This document shows positions 32,187 to 49,700 of a DNA stretch of 50,000 bases, piece by piece. A program made the position numbers and the translations under genes. The DNA comes from Neocallimastix lanati (nom. inval.). Taxonomy: Eukaryota; Neocallimastigomycota; Neocallimastigomycetes; Neocallimastigales; Neocallimastigaceae. The stretch spans positions 1,222,501 to 1,272,500 of the forward strand of contig JACVTC010000005.1 in the NCBI GenBank assembly GCA_016946835.1, written 5' to 3'. The notes under the pieces were generated by a model. It was given only the letters and a program-made list of their open reading frames with translations, did not search any database and was not told where the DNA came from. Numbering within the stretch: position 1 is the stretch's first letter; every line of letters begins with the position of its first letter.

Positions 32187-34092
32187 ATTAAAATATATAT
32201 TTTAGGATTATTAATGTTTTCCAATGTTACATTTAAACAAAAAAAATTAAATCAATTTACTATTAAAAAAGATCAAAAAAAAAAAGAAAAAAAAAATTAA
32301 TTAAATTCTATTTTAAATTTTATTTAATAGTAAAATGAATAAAATAAATTAAAAATTTATTTTTTTCTATTAATTCTATAGTAAATATTTTAACTTTTTA
32401 TTTTTATATTATAAAATAATGTTTAATGAATAATGAATAATAAAATATTGAATAATAATCATTAATAGGTTATGTTTATACGTTCTTGTAATTTTTTTTT
32501 TATATTAAAAAAAATTTTTTTTTTCTTAATTTACATTTTTGACTTTAATTAAATTAAATTAAATATTTTTATGCAAACTATAAACATTTTTTCCAAAATA
32601 AAAAAAAAAAAAAAAATATTTTTTATCATTTTATATTATATGAAAAAAAAAATTTTTGCTTATAAAAATTAAATTTAGACGGAGTTTGTCCCTTTTTTTT
32701 CCTTTTTATATCCTCAAGCAAATTCAGTTTATTAAAAGCAAAAAAAAATAAAAAACTTTTAAAAATAAATTATTACTGATAGCTAATAAAAACATTTTTT
32801 TCTTATAATAAATAAATTACATAAATAAAAAATTAAACGTTTTACTTTTTATTATAGTAGTATTATTGTAATTGGTATTGATTAAATTACTATTTCAGAA
32901 AGACAAAGTATAAATAATTTCTTTTTTTTTTTTTATTAAATTTCGATATTATAAAATATATAAATCTTTTTTTTTTAATAGAAACAAGTAATAAAATGTG
33001 ATAAATATATATATATTTCGTTTTTATTTCCATTTTAAATAGAAATTAGTAATAAAATAAGACAGAAATTTATCTTTTCTTTTTATATTACAATATTTGT
33101 TATTATAAGTTAAAATATATTATTTCTTTTCTTTTAAAGAATAAAGAATTTAGACCTTTTTTGAAATAAAGAATATATATAAATATATTAAATATATATT
33201 AAATACTCATAAAAACTTTAAAATACTAATAGATTATTAAAAAACAAAAATAGAGTAGAAAATAGTAATAGAATAATGAATGTTGAAATAGTGGAATATT
33301 AAAAGATATTAATAAATAAAGTTAAAAATACATCATACTAATAAAAACACAATACGGAAACACATATATAATTTAATTGATTAAATTTTTAGCTTTTTTC
33401 ATTAATTAATATTAATATATTGATTATAATATTAGTCTTTTATTATTTATATGAATATATTAATTATAATGTTAGATTTTTCGATGATTTAAATAAGGAT
33501 GTTTCAATTCTTCCTTCTTTTTTAGAACATTCAATTAAATCATTAATTATATTAGTTTATTATTAATATATATATATATATATATTTTACATTTTCTCTA
33601 AGATATAAGAATTATATATATTTTATAAATGGAAGTATATACTTTATTTGATAAAACATACAAAATTATCCTAACATTTATTGTAAATTTTATTAATAGT
33701 TTTTTCATATGCATTGTTTGTTTAATAAGATTCTATTTATTTTTTTTTTTAATATATCATAATTGTGGTTATAAACATATAAATTGATTTTAAATATTTT
33801 AATTCTTTTATTTTTTTTTTAAAAAAAAAAAGAAAAATTAAAAATAAAAACCAAAAAAATATAAAAATATATATTATTATTTATTATTATTGCCTCATTT
33901 TTTTTTTTTTTTTTGTTCAGGATTATTATTATTTTTTAAATAAATATATAATAAAATATATAATAAATATTTTATTCTAAAATGCTTATATTAAAATGAA
34001 AAATTTATTATTTGATTAATTATTATAAAAGAAATTCTTTAATAGTTCAGAATGCTGCGCAAATTATACTCATATTTAAAAGTTAAAAGTAT

Positions 34093-34262
34093 AAAGTATT
34101 ATATAAATTATTCTTCAAAATTTAAATATATATATATATAAAGTATTATATAAATTATTCTTCAAAATTTAAATATTATATAAAGTATTATATAAATTAT
34201 TCTTCAAAATTTAAATATTATATAAAGTATTATATAAATTGTTCTACAAAATTTAAATGTAT
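34093..34262. repeat. Minisatellite, four copies of a 42-47 bp unit
   Basis: The unit begins AAAGTATTATATAAATTATT and continues CTTCAAAATTTAAATAT. Copies start at 34093, 34140, 34182 and 34224. The first carries a longer TA tail and the last has diverged (GTTCTACAAAA), the usual pattern of array-edge decay. Confidence 0.9.
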
Positions 34263-35109
34263 ATATAATTATATATTATAATTAAACCTATATTTAATCT
34301 AATAAATTATGCAATATAATTTTAGTCTTTATTGTAAAATTTCCCAATAAATTTTCATATAAAATTTTTGTACAAATGATCCATTATTTTTTTTTATTTT
34401 TTTTTTTATTTTTCTATTTTGTGATTTATCTTATATTTATTCTTATATTTAAATATATACATATATATAACTAAAATAAATAAAGAAATACAACAATTAA
34501 TATATATATTATTCTTATTAATATGCTAATTACTTTTTTTTTTTTTTCAGTACTGATAATGAGATTTAAAAATATAATATTTATTATATCTTGAAAAATA
34601 TAGGTTTAAATAAATGTAATAATATTTTATAATAATTAGAATTATAAATCATGTATAAAAAAAACTTTCTAATAGTTTATAGTGCTATATGAATTTATTA
34701 TTAATTTTTTTCTTTTTTTTTGGTAAAAAATAATACATACCAAGGTATTGAAAAGTTAAAAAGTTAAAAATATAAATTATAATATATTCTATAAATATAA
34801 TAAAAAGTCTAATATCAAATATACATTTATTTAAATTAAACCTCTATCTAATTTGATAAATCATAAATTATCATTATTAACTTCAATTTAAAAAACCCTA
34901 AACAACAACAATAAAATTAACAATAGTAACAATAAAAAAAAAAAAAAAAATAATAATAATTTTAATAGTTTTTATTTTTATATTATTTTTGTTAATAATC
35001 AATAATAAATGATTAATATTAATTAATATATTTTTTATAATGAAACTGTTATTCCAATGAATTTCAAAAAATACGTCTCCTCAACATTTTTTATTCATTA
35101 AGCTTCGCT

Positions 35110-35149
<40 letters not shown>

Positions 35150-35324
35150 AATATTTATTTTTTTATAACTATTAAATTTGAAATATACTATATTTTTCCA
35201 AGGGTTATATTTACATAAAAATCATAAAATTAAATTGAAAATATTAAATAATTTATGTTTTTTTATTTTTATTTTTATTTTTTTTTTATTTAATTCTTTT
35301 TAAATTCAAAATGATATATCTTAT

Positions 35325-35611
35325 ATGGGAGAAATGCATTTCCCCAAATTGCATTTTGCCAGGTTGCATTTCGCTAAGTGGAGTATTGATATAAATCAAT
35401 CAATCAATAAATAAATATTAATTCAAAATATTTTTTTTTTAAACTTGTTTTTTTTCAATATTAATAATAAATAATTTTATTTATTTATTTATTTAATAAT
35501 TTTCAATTTGGTGAAATGCAACATGGCTAAATGCCACATTTTTTTAATACACCACATGCTTTCAAAATGCAACCTGAAGAAATGCAATTTAGTGAAATGC
35601 CTTACTCCCAT
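35325..35611. mobile_element. Foldback/MITE-like element with inverted arrays of a 15-bp motif
   Basis: The left arm on the plus strand has three head-to-tail 15-mers starting at 35336, 35351 and 35366 (GCATTTCCCCAAATT, GCATTTTGCCAGGTT, GCATTTCGCTAAGTG). The right arm on the minus strand has the same motif starting at 35600, 35585 and 35570 (GCATTTCACTAAATT, GCATTTCTTCAGGTT, GCATTTTGAAAGCAT) and again at 35534 and 35519. Outer flanks match as ATGGGAG and CTCCCAT. The whole is an imperfect terminal inverted repeat of about 55 bp around an A/T centre of about 125 bp, clearly richer in G and C than its surroundings. No transposase is encoded. A non-autonomous DNA transposon is the best reading; it could also be a protein-binding array. 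Confidence 0.6.
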
Positions 35612-36017
35612 TTTATATAAGGAAGGTCATAACATTTATTTTTTTTATAAAAACTTTTTATTTTAAAATTTTAATTCTTTTAATGAAATTTTTTATAATC
35701 CTCTATATCAAACTTTTTATTATAATATTCAAATTAAATATATATATACAATATTTAATATATCGTTTTATTTATTTTTTTTATATTTATTATAAAAAAA
35801 AAATAATAATAATTTGAATCTTTTTGATTTAAATTTTAAAATTTTCAACCAATAAAAAACAAAAATCATAATTAAAAAAAGAAAAAAATTTTTTTATATA
35901 ATTCTTTTATCAAAATATATATATATATATATATTTTTTTTTTAAAAAAAAAAAAAGTAGTAATTATTAAAAAGTTCAATAAATTATAAAATAATAATAC
36001 TTACTAATAATAAAAAA

Positions 36018-39485
<3,468 letters not shown>

Positions 39486-39502
39486 AAAATTAAAAAATAA
39501 AA

Positions 39503-39540
<38 letters not shown>

Positions 39541-39654
39541 ACAGAAAGAAGAGAAGAAGAAAATAATAATAATAATAATATTAAATAAAGATAATTCTTT
39601 TTTCCTTTTTTCCTTTTCCTTTTTTTTTTTTTTTTTTTTTTTTTTTTCATTTTT

Positions 39655-39685
<31 letters not shown>

Positions 39686-40015
39686 TGATTTACTCAATCA
39701 AAATTATAATTTATTATTATTACTATTATAAAAAAAGTTACAATTAATTTATTTATTATAGTACTTAGAATTTTTTTTTTTTTTTTTTAATTGTATCTTT
39801 AAGAAGAAAATATAGAAAACATATATATAATATATAATATATTTTTATTTTTATTTTTATTTTTATTTTTATTTTTATTTTTATTTTTATTTTTATTTTT
39901 ATTTTTATTTTTATTTTTATTTTTATTTTTATTTTTATTTTTATTTTTATTTTTATTTTTATTTTTATTTTTATTTTTATTTTTATTTTTATTTTTATTT
40001 TTATTTTTATTTTTA

Positions 40016-40046
<31 letters not shown>

Positions 40047-40844
40047 TTTATTTTTATTTTTATTTTTATTTTTATTTTTATTTTTATTTGATTTTTTTTT
40101 TAAATCTTATCTCTATTTTATATCATTAAACATCTCAAACTTTTATTTCAAATACCATTTAATTTTTTTAAACAAAATTAAATAAATAAAATCATTTATA
40201 ACTATTAATATATATATATATATTTAAAATGCAAAAGATGATTTTCAATTTATTTATTTATTTATTTATTTATTTATTCATTTTTTATTAAATGTTTTAT
40301 TTTATAATTTTTTTTTCTAACTTAAGTTCATTCTATTATTATTAAATTATTATTATTATTATTATTATTTTTATATATTTACGACTTTATTATTCCTTTA
40401 TTTATTATTTAATTCTTTATTATTTATTATTCTTTTATTACTTTTTTTTTTTTATTTTTTTTTTTTTTTATTTTATTTTTTTGTTTGTTTGTTTGTTTGA
40501 TTATTCTAGGTTTTTCTGCTTTTTTTTTTTTTTTTTTTTTTGTTACTGTTATTTTTGTGCTTTCTCTGACTACTATATTATTATTATTGTAATATTTTAT
40601 TATATTAATTCTTTCTTAATAACTAAAATTTTTTATTTATTTATTTATTTATTATTGTTATTATTGTTATTTTTTCTTTCTTCCTCTTTTACTTCTATTT
40701 TATCTTTCTTTTTAATTTTTTTTTTATTCTTTCCTTTCTTTCTTATTATGTATTTATTTAATTCTTTTATTAATATTTTTTGGGGGTTATTTTTAATTAC
40801 TTTATTATTTATTATTTCTTTTTATATTTTATTTTGTTATTTTT

Positions 40845-40892
<48 letters not shown>

Positions 40893-41774
40893 CATTATTA
40901 ATTATTAATGAAACAACTATTTTAAAATAATAGATAAAATAAAAAAAAAAAATTGTAAAAATGTTTAATTAATATATGATCAAAGAAAGAAAAGATTAAA
41001 ACTAAAAAGAAAAGGAGTTAAATATTTTTATATATATATAAAATTATTTTTAAAAAATAATAAAATTCTATTATATTGATAATAATAATATTTATATAAA
41101 ATCAATTATAAATATTTATACATATATATATATAATTCTATGTAAGTTTATAAAATGAAAATGAAAATTAAATATATATATATATAATAAATTATATATA
41201 TAAAAAAAAAAAAAGGTAATAATGATAATAGTTTTTTTTTTTTTTTTTTTTTTGTTATTTATTTATTAATAATATTATTATTATTACTATATGTTTTCTA
41301 TTATTATTTCTATAATTAATTTTTTATTAATATAAATAATATTATTATTTCCATGGTTTTTATTTTTTTTTAATATTATTTTATTATTATTATTATTTAA
41401 TTAAAAAAGTTGTTCATCGTTATAAACCTATAATAAAAATTTTAATGATATTATCTAAAATTTATGGAAAAAAAAAGCAAATTTTATAATTTTTTATTTT
41501 ATTTTATTTTATTTTATTTATTTTATATATATATATAAATAATATAAAATAAAATAAAAATATATATAAAAAAAATAATAATAATTAGATAAAACATAAA
41601 AATATATGTATATATAAAAATAAAATATGTTATAATATTATTTATATTAATAATGATTATCATGTATAAACACATTATATACATTAAATATAATAGATTA
41701 TGCATGGTTATGTTTTGTTTTGTTTTTCTATGTAGTTGTTTGTTATTTTGTAATTGGATTGGTTCTTTTATTTT

Positions 41775-41813
<39 letters not shown>

Positions 41814-42006
41814 TTTATTTTTTTTTTATTTTTGATTTTTAATAGATAGAATTTTTTTTTTTTTAAAAAAAAAAATAATTTTAAACTGTTATTCATTATT
41901 CATTATCTCTCTGTCCTTTTTTTTTGTTTTTTTGTTTTTTTGTTTTTATATATATATAATAAAAAATAAAAAATAAAAGTTTATCTATTTAATTTTAATT
42001 TTAATT
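39486..42006. other. Convergent intergenic region MYG1/P4-ATPase
   Basis: There is 2.5 kb of homopolymer and microsatellite DNA between two stop codons. The open frames here (for example 40481-40846) encode Phe/Ile/Leu strings from T-runs and show no protein features. Both poly(A) sites must lie within it. Confidence 0.7.
39841..40089. repeat. (ATTTTT)n hexanucleotide satellite, about 41 copies
   Basis: A near-perfect 250-bp array with a single one-base slip near 40043. It begins about 355 bp after the MYG1 stop codon. Confidence 0.95.
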
Positions 42007-45000
42007 TTATTCATTATCATCCTCACTAAATTGATTTGGAGGAATGAACATGGAATGACGATTAAAAAGTTTTTGTTTTTTGCGTTCAGCTTCTGGAATA
42101 ATAATTTCTGGAGTTTTATCCTCTTCACGATTATCATCTTCCTTACTTTGTGTAAATTCACTATAACTGAAGGCATAGCCTGTATTATGAATTTCAGTTT
42201 TTGTTTTTGTATCATATAGTGACATTCTTCTATAATAAGCAAATTTATCAGAAAAGGCAGGTGCAGAGAGGGTCTTTTTTAAAGGTATGGTATCATGATC
42301 AGAGAAATTAGATATAAATGAGAGAGGAGGCGTTTGACAAGTACTAGTACTGGCACTCATTGGACTATCAATTCCTTTAGGTTCAGTGAGAGAAGTGTAA
42401 TTGATTTTGCGATATTCCATTTCCTTAACAATAGTTAAGTCATCTGGACAGAATAAAGATTTTGCGAATCGTACAACAATAAATGGAAGTAAACAAAGGA
42501 TGACGGTTAATACTAAACCAATCCAGAAAGAAGGTAATTTATAAAGACAATTAAGATCTGGTGTTTCAGGATCAAATCCTTTTGCGGAAGGAATGTAAAG
42601 GAAGAAACTAATCGTTTCAATTAAAACAATGGTAGTACCGACGAAATCCCATGAATGCATATACATCAATGCAGTGAGATTAGCTACAATAATACCGTAA
42701 CAAGCAATAATATTACCAATTAATTTTTTATCATCATCATATCCAATAGGAAGTGCTCCCTTAAGGGTCATACAGAAAGGTATGACAAAACTGATGACTG
42801 AAAGATAGACAGCGTTCAATACAAAAAGGAAGAAACGTTTACCGGTAAAGAGTGTCTGCTTTTCCTTGGTGGAGGCATAGATTTGTGGAATTCGAAGGGC
42901 AGTCTTAGCCTTCACATCTTGATCTAAAACACCGATAACAGCTACTGGAAGTACTGTAAAGATAAGGTTATAGTACATCCAAAGTGGATAATCGAAAATC
43001 ATAGTTGCAGAGAAACCATTAACTAATTGGAAATAAAACATGATGAAAGTCCAAACCATATTCTTAAAGAAAAAGTTTAATACACAATTTGCAATACGAA
43101 GATAGGACCAACGACCATGAACCAACAGTAATTTCTTAAGGAATCTAAATTGTCCAATGACATAATCACTAGACATGGCAGCTTGCATACCTTCTTCACC
43201 AGCAATACCCACACCAACATTAGCTTCTTGAATCATACTGACATCATTGGCACCATCCCCAATACTGAGACACATGGCATTCAAATGACTCTTAATTAAC
43301 TTGACTACTTCTGCCTTTTGTTTTGGAGCGACACGACAACAGATAACGGCATGACACTTTATACCAATCGTAAGGAATAACTTTTTAAAGTCTTCATTAT
43401 CAAATACACTACGAAGCGCTAAACCTTCAATAATCATACCAAAACTACCGCCTTGTTCTATTTGATTTAAGGCAGTAAATAATTGTTCCTTAAGTTCATC
43501 GGGGTTATCTGAATTACGAATCATTAAAAGAACCATATTCTTTTTCAATAGGTTAGAAGCATAACCGATATTGACAGCAGTTTCGAATTTATCACCTGTC
43601 AGTACCCAAATCTTAATACCAGCAGCTAAAAGAGTATCAATACAATCAGGGACACCATCTTGAAGACGATCTTCAATAGCCGTAGCACCAATCAACGTAA
43701 GATTCTTTTCAATCTTTTCAGAAACATTTCTTACTTTTTCTTCACGATTTTCCATAGCCTTGGCAGCTTCCATATACTCTTCATTCCAGAGACGATATTC
43801 TTCTTGAGGAATGATACGGTAGGCAATACAAAGGGTACGTAAACCTTCCTTTGCAAATTCTTCTAAATGGGTAAGAGTAACATTGGAAAGGTCATTTTTT
43901 TCCTTTAAACGTTCATAGATAATATTATCAGCCCCCTTACAGTAGAGAAGGATATCATTGTTACGAGGATCTTGAACAATGACAGACATTCTCTTTCGAG
44001 TACTATTAAATTCAATGATATTTAAAAGTTTAAAAGTCATTTCTTCACCTTGAATGTTCAAGTAGATATGATTTGTATCACGACCAGTGAAAATAAAACC
44101 TAAATCTTTTGATGTACTTACTAAGGATTGTTCATCCGGTGATTCAGCACCATATACAAAATCACTGGGATCTTTTGATTTTGGTGAAAGAACAGTATGA
44201 CAAATAGCCATATGAGTGAAAAATTGTTTAATGAATTGGGATTGCTCATTATTCATTTCTAAATCAGCGAAAAGATTCTCATCGATGAAAGGAAGTCCAG
44301 GTTTATCACTTAAATAAGGATTAGAATAAAATTTTTTCATTTGTTGTCTCATGGTTTTTTCGACTTCAGCTTCCTTGGCACGAACCAAATCAATATTTTT
44401 ACCTTGTAATGAAACATCGGTTCCCTTAATACCATACACCTTACCATTAATACTACAACGACGGAATTCCATTTTATTTTGAGTGAGTGTTCCAGTTTTA
44501 TCTGAAAAAATGTATTCTATTTGACCTAAATCATCTGAAATGGTCCAAGTTTTAACGAGACAGGCTTCATCATGAGGCTCATAATACATATCATTATCTC
44601 CGGATATCCAAAAAGTATGAATCATCTTTACAATTTCAATGGTAACATACAATGAAATTGGAATAATGGTTTGTAAAAGAATGACAGCATTACCGAGAGC
44701 GAAAATCATTGATTTGACAGGGGAATTTTTATAATTAATCCATGGTACATTTCTTTTACGCCAGTCACTGAAGACAAAATAATGAACGGCAGATGTAATG
44801 ATGGATAAAGCAAAAAGAATTACAAAGTTAAAGAGTACCTGTGGATTCATAGTTTTTTCAATTTTACTTCTTTTGGATGGAGTTTTACCAGAACCTAAAA
44901 TAACCTTAGTATCACTTCCAGTGTAGATCACCACACCGATGACCCACTCCGTATTTCTTAAGATAGAACCACGTAATAATAAATTATTTACCGTTAATGG

Positions 45001-46726
45001 AATAGATTTTTCACCTTCTGGATAAATAACTTCTTCATCACCGCTCTTTGGAGATTGTGGAGCTGTGGTAGGTATAGTTAATACACCAGTAAAACGTTGT
45101 AATTCTGGAGTGGGTTTTTCAGCATCAATAAAACCTTTAAATTCTTTGGCTTCTTCAACTGTAGAGATATAAGCTGTTTCTTCAGGACCTTTTCTAATCT
45201 TTAAACTTGTTTCACCATCTAAACTCTTAGTCTCAGTATAACATATGTTATCCTTTTCACAAGTAGAAAGAACAACAATATCTGCTGGAACCATTTCATT
45301 ATTTCTAATACAAACAATATCACCCACTCTAACATATTTCCATAATATTTTACGCCATCCTTCATTGGTACCTTTATCTAAAGGAATAGTATCCTTACCA
45401 ATCATTGATGCAATGGTTAAAGCAGCAGGTCTTGTCTGCTTAAAGCGCTTCATTCTTCTTACTTTTGGTTTAAATTGTTTACGAAAATACCAATATATTG
45501 TTGAAAATATATAATTTTTCCATGATAAATTCACAGAAGGATAATTTAAATTTTTCCAACCTTGTGGAATATATGTTATGGAATTATTTAAACCTGTATC
45601 CATTTGATGACGTTTCAAATCTTCATAACCATCCTTCAATGCTGTTACAAGCATTACACCAGCTAAAGGCACAATAGCCCATAATGGATCCATTTCCTTT
45701 TTAATAAAAATATTAGTATTATAAATAACAAATTAACATGAATATATATATAAACATATAAATTAATGTAAAATTAAAAACATATATATATATAATATGA
45801 ATGTTAATCAAATAATAAATTTTATTTAAGATTTTATTAGGTATAACTATTTTTATAAAATATATTTATTATAATAACGATTTTAATACCTGAAATACGG
45901 GTACAAATTGAAATATAATTAAAAATATAAAGAATACTAATTAAGCATATTTAATATATATATGTTTAATTTGTTAGTATCAATCATGTTTTATTATTGT
46001 ACACATTTAAAAAAAAAGTTTGTAAAATATAATACAATAGTAATAATAATGATAATATAGTAAGAAAGAATTATATATTATTGATTTTAAATGGATTTAA
46101 TTATATATATTTATAATTGATTTTAAATGGGTTTGATTATACATATATATTTGATTTTAAATGGGTTTAATTACATATATATATATGACTTTTTTTTTTA
46201 AACTTTTTAAACTTTTCCTTAAATTTTTAAATATGATATTTATTATATAGAAAAAATTTTTCTGGTAATTCTTTTTATTATTTATTAATGAACTCAATAT
46301 TGAAACTCGTATATGAATAATATTTTTTTTTAAATATATTAAATTGTATACATATTCTTTTTATAATTCTGTATATAATTATATTTTTATTTGAAATTAA
46401 ACTTTAAATTAATAAAATAATTAAAAATTTAAATATTATTTCCTTTTTATTCATTGCCTTTGCTAATCCTTTTCTTTTCTTCTATATATATAGATTTTCT
46501 AATCCTTTCTATTTAATAAAAATTAAAATATAAAAAAAAAAAAATTACAATTTGCTACTCTTCGACATTGTTCGTATAAATTTTTTGGTAAAAAGTTTAA
46601 TATGGTATATTTTGAAGTTTTTATTTTATTTTTTGGATATGAAAATAACTGTGCTCCAAAACGATCCACCATAGAAGGAGGAAGGTTAGTATTTATAAAA
46701 ACTCTTCTTTCTACACCAACTGTCAT
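42007..46726 (-). CDS. P4-type ATPase (phospholipid flippase), Dnf/Drs2-like
   Basis: Membrane pump that moves phospholipids from the outer to the cytoplasmic leaflet, normally with a Cdc50-family partner. Exons: 46549-46726 (ATG at 46726), 45890-45936, 42007-45696. The total is 3,915 nt, 1,304 aa, typical of fungal members. The N-terminus has [13 protein letters not shown] and [17 protein letters not shown]. The 47-nt second exon restores the first membrane helix ([18 protein letters not shown]). The lumenal/cytosolic half-channel motif [12 protein letters not shown] lies near residue 418. The phosphorylation site is [11 protein letters not shown] with D474. The actuator motif is [10 protein letters not shown]. 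The hinge motif [11 protein letters not shown] has its first Asp near 889. Several hydrophobic helices follow, then a Ser-rich cytosolic tail. The block [20 protein letters not shown] with [11 protein letters not shown] resembles Dnf1/Dnf2 more than Drs2, but the subclass is uncertain. Confidence 0.95.
46082..46190. repeat. Three copies of a unit of about 35 bp upstream of the P4-ATPase exon 3
   Basis: TTGATTTTAAATGGGTTTAA and close variants start at about 46082, 46117 and 46151, each followed by a TATATAT tail. They lie in the intron between exons 1 and 2 (45937-46548). Confidence 0.85.
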
Positions 46727-49700
46727 TTTTACTTTTGTTTTATTATATGAGCTATTTTGAATTTTAGTATGCGTATTTATGAATATAGTTTATACTTTTT
46801 TTTTTTTTTAAAAATAATATTAATTTTTTTTAAAAAAAAAACTAAATGTTTTATATTCTATATTTATATATTTAAATTCTTTTATTTATTATAAATTAAT
46901 ATTTGAAATGTAATTAAAATTAATCTAAAGGATATCTAGAAATAAATAATATTATTTACTAATATATATATAATAGAATAAATAAATAAAAAAAATAAAA
47001 TAAAAATTAGTACTATGTTTATAACGTGTAACCTATTAATATTAATATAAAATTTTTAAATAATATTATTTTGTTTATAAACTATATATCATTCATACAC
47101 TAATAATAATAAATTTTCTACATATTAATATGAAATTAATTGTTACTTTTGATTAACTTAATGTCTATATGTTTTTGAATGCTTAAATTTTTGAACTCTA
47201 AATTAAACTCAATTAATATTTTGAAAATTAATTTACATTAACATTTAAAAATAATTAATATCTATAATAAAGTTCATTAAAATGGATATTTGAAACGTTT
47301 TTTTACAAAACATATATTTCTTATTTGTAAATAATAAAATAACAATTGGTAGTGTTTTTTATAATAATTATTATTATAATTTTTATTTTATATATTCTTT
47401 TTTATAGTAAGTTTAATAATTACAATATATGTATATTAATTGTGAGCATTATAATATGTATATCTGAATGTTTTATATTTTTATTATTTATTAATTTAAT
47501 AATTTACTTTGAATTTTTCCAAAGATATATTGTATATTTCTATGACCAAAAGCATTTCATTTAAATATTATTTTGTTAATATGTTATTACAAAGTTTTAA
47601 CAAATACATAGATTGATGTTCATATTTGTTTAGAAAAAAAAATTGTAAACTTTTATAATATCTAATTATTAATTTTTATATTTATTTTTTATATGTTATT
47701 CCTTCTTATATTTATTTTAGATAATATTTTAATACCTCATTAACAAATCTCCGTTTTCTATTAGCTTAATTTTATTAATTTTTTAATTCATAAAGTTGAA
47801 TTTATGAAGATTATTAATCAGTTTATTTTTATTTTTAATTATATACTTATAATATAATTATAAAATACATTAATTAATAATAATAATTAAATGTATTCAT
47901 TAAATAAAACTCTATTTTTTTTTAATTTCTAAATATTCTTTATGTTTTTTTTTTTAATATTTTTTATTTTTTTTTTTTTAAAAAAAAAAAGAAAAAAAAA
48001 AAAAATATTGATTATTTAATATTTTAATCACCCTTTTTTTATTTTGATATACCTAAAAAAAAAAAAAAATAAGATTATTGAAATATAAAATATATATTAT
48101 ATAATATATTATAATACTAATTATTATATTAGATTTTATATAATTCATTACATTATATTAAATATCAATATATAAAATTTATATATTTTTTTTTATTATA
48201 TAAAATTATATAATAATAATAAATAATTGAATAATAAATAATAAATAATAATAATACTTAATTATATATTAAATTTATTAAGTTTAATATAAAATATTTA
48301 GTATTATTATATAATATTATATAATTTAATCCTTTTATAATTTAATCCTTTTTAATTATTCATAAAAATAAATCATTTTTATATATTTTTCCTATATATA
48401 AATATTAAAAACAATAATAATAATAATAAAAATAATAAAAATAATAAAAATAAAAATAAATAAATATATAAATAAATAAAAAATAAATAAATAAATAATA
48501 ATTATAAATAAATGATAATAATAAATAATAATAATAATTAATCCCTTAAAATACATTTTTCATTTGTATTAAATCATTTTTTTATAGTTTTTCTTCTTTG
48601 TTTTTTATTTTACTTATTTTATCTCACTTAATTATTAATAATAAAAAATGAAGAGAAAAATTATTATTTATAACTTTTATTATTATAAATTATTATTTAT
48701 GAAGCATTTATTAATTCATTATCATTCTTAATAATAAATTAATGTTAATTAGTATTCAATAGTTATATAAATCATTTATTTCTTATAAAGATTCATGTCA
48801 ATTAAAATTTATAATAATTAAATAACATAATATATACTTAATATATTCAATACCAGATTATTATGATTATCATTTTTTTGTATTAAACTAAATTATATTA
48901 CTTCTTAACAATGAAATAAAAATCTTGATTGATACAATTTATATTTTTTAATTTTTTATTAAACTATCTTTCTTTCAACTTATAATATTTAATATATTTT
49001 ATTTTATTCAGCAAATAAAATATTTTTTATTAAAAAAAAAAAAAAAGTGTTGTAACAAAAGATAATGCAATATATAAATATTTGAGAGTTTATTTGTAGT
49101 AATTATTAATAGTAATTAATAAATAATTTATAGTAATTATTGATGTTATTAATTAATTGAAAGTTGGTTAATTAGCTATTTGGTTAGAAAAGTTTGGCAA
49201 TGAAGGAGGTAAAAATAATAAATAATAAATAATAAATAAATAAATAAATAATAAATAAATAAATAATAAGTAAATAAATAAATAAATAAGTAAATAATAA
49301 GTAAATAATAAAGTAAATAGTAAATAAATAGATAAATAAATAAATAATAAATAAATCATATTTTTTATTTTTTAAATTATTAAAATGCGATTTATTCAAC
49401 AATTATTAATAATTTATTAATTAAAATGTTTAACAAAACTTGAGAAATATAATTTTTAATATATATTAATATATTATTAATATAAATTAGCATATATTAA
49501 ATTATAAATAATCTAAATCTAAATAAAAATCAAACTTTAATGACTAATAAAATTAATTAATTCTATCTAATTCTCTAAATTCATATTAATTATAAATATT
49601 ATGGAAAATTTTTAATCTATTTTTCTTAGGTTTTTATCAATAATGAAAAAAAATGTTTATATTAAATTGCCAAATGTTTATATATTGGAATATATTAGAA

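Larger units (their letters stand above)
31286..36017. other. 4.7-kb intergenic region between divergent DNAH1 and MYG1
   Basis: I see no gene. Contents are A/T homopolymers (for example A-runs near 32154-32185), a four-copy 42-47 bp minisatellite at 34093-34262, a diverged second copy of the flanking segment near 34655-34875, and a foldback element at 35325-35611. Promoters of both flanking genes should lie here but cannot be distinguished. Confidence 0.65.

Noticed and set aside
40481-40846. 121-codon plus-strand open frame starting MFVCLFDYS
   Set aside because: Nearly all Phe, Ile, Leu and Tyr from T-rich DNA, with no conserved block or splice context. It is a product of base composition.
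47346-47564. 72-codon frame in the right intergenic region
   Set aside because: Ile/Tyr/Phe-rich throughout, without conserved motifs or codon structure.
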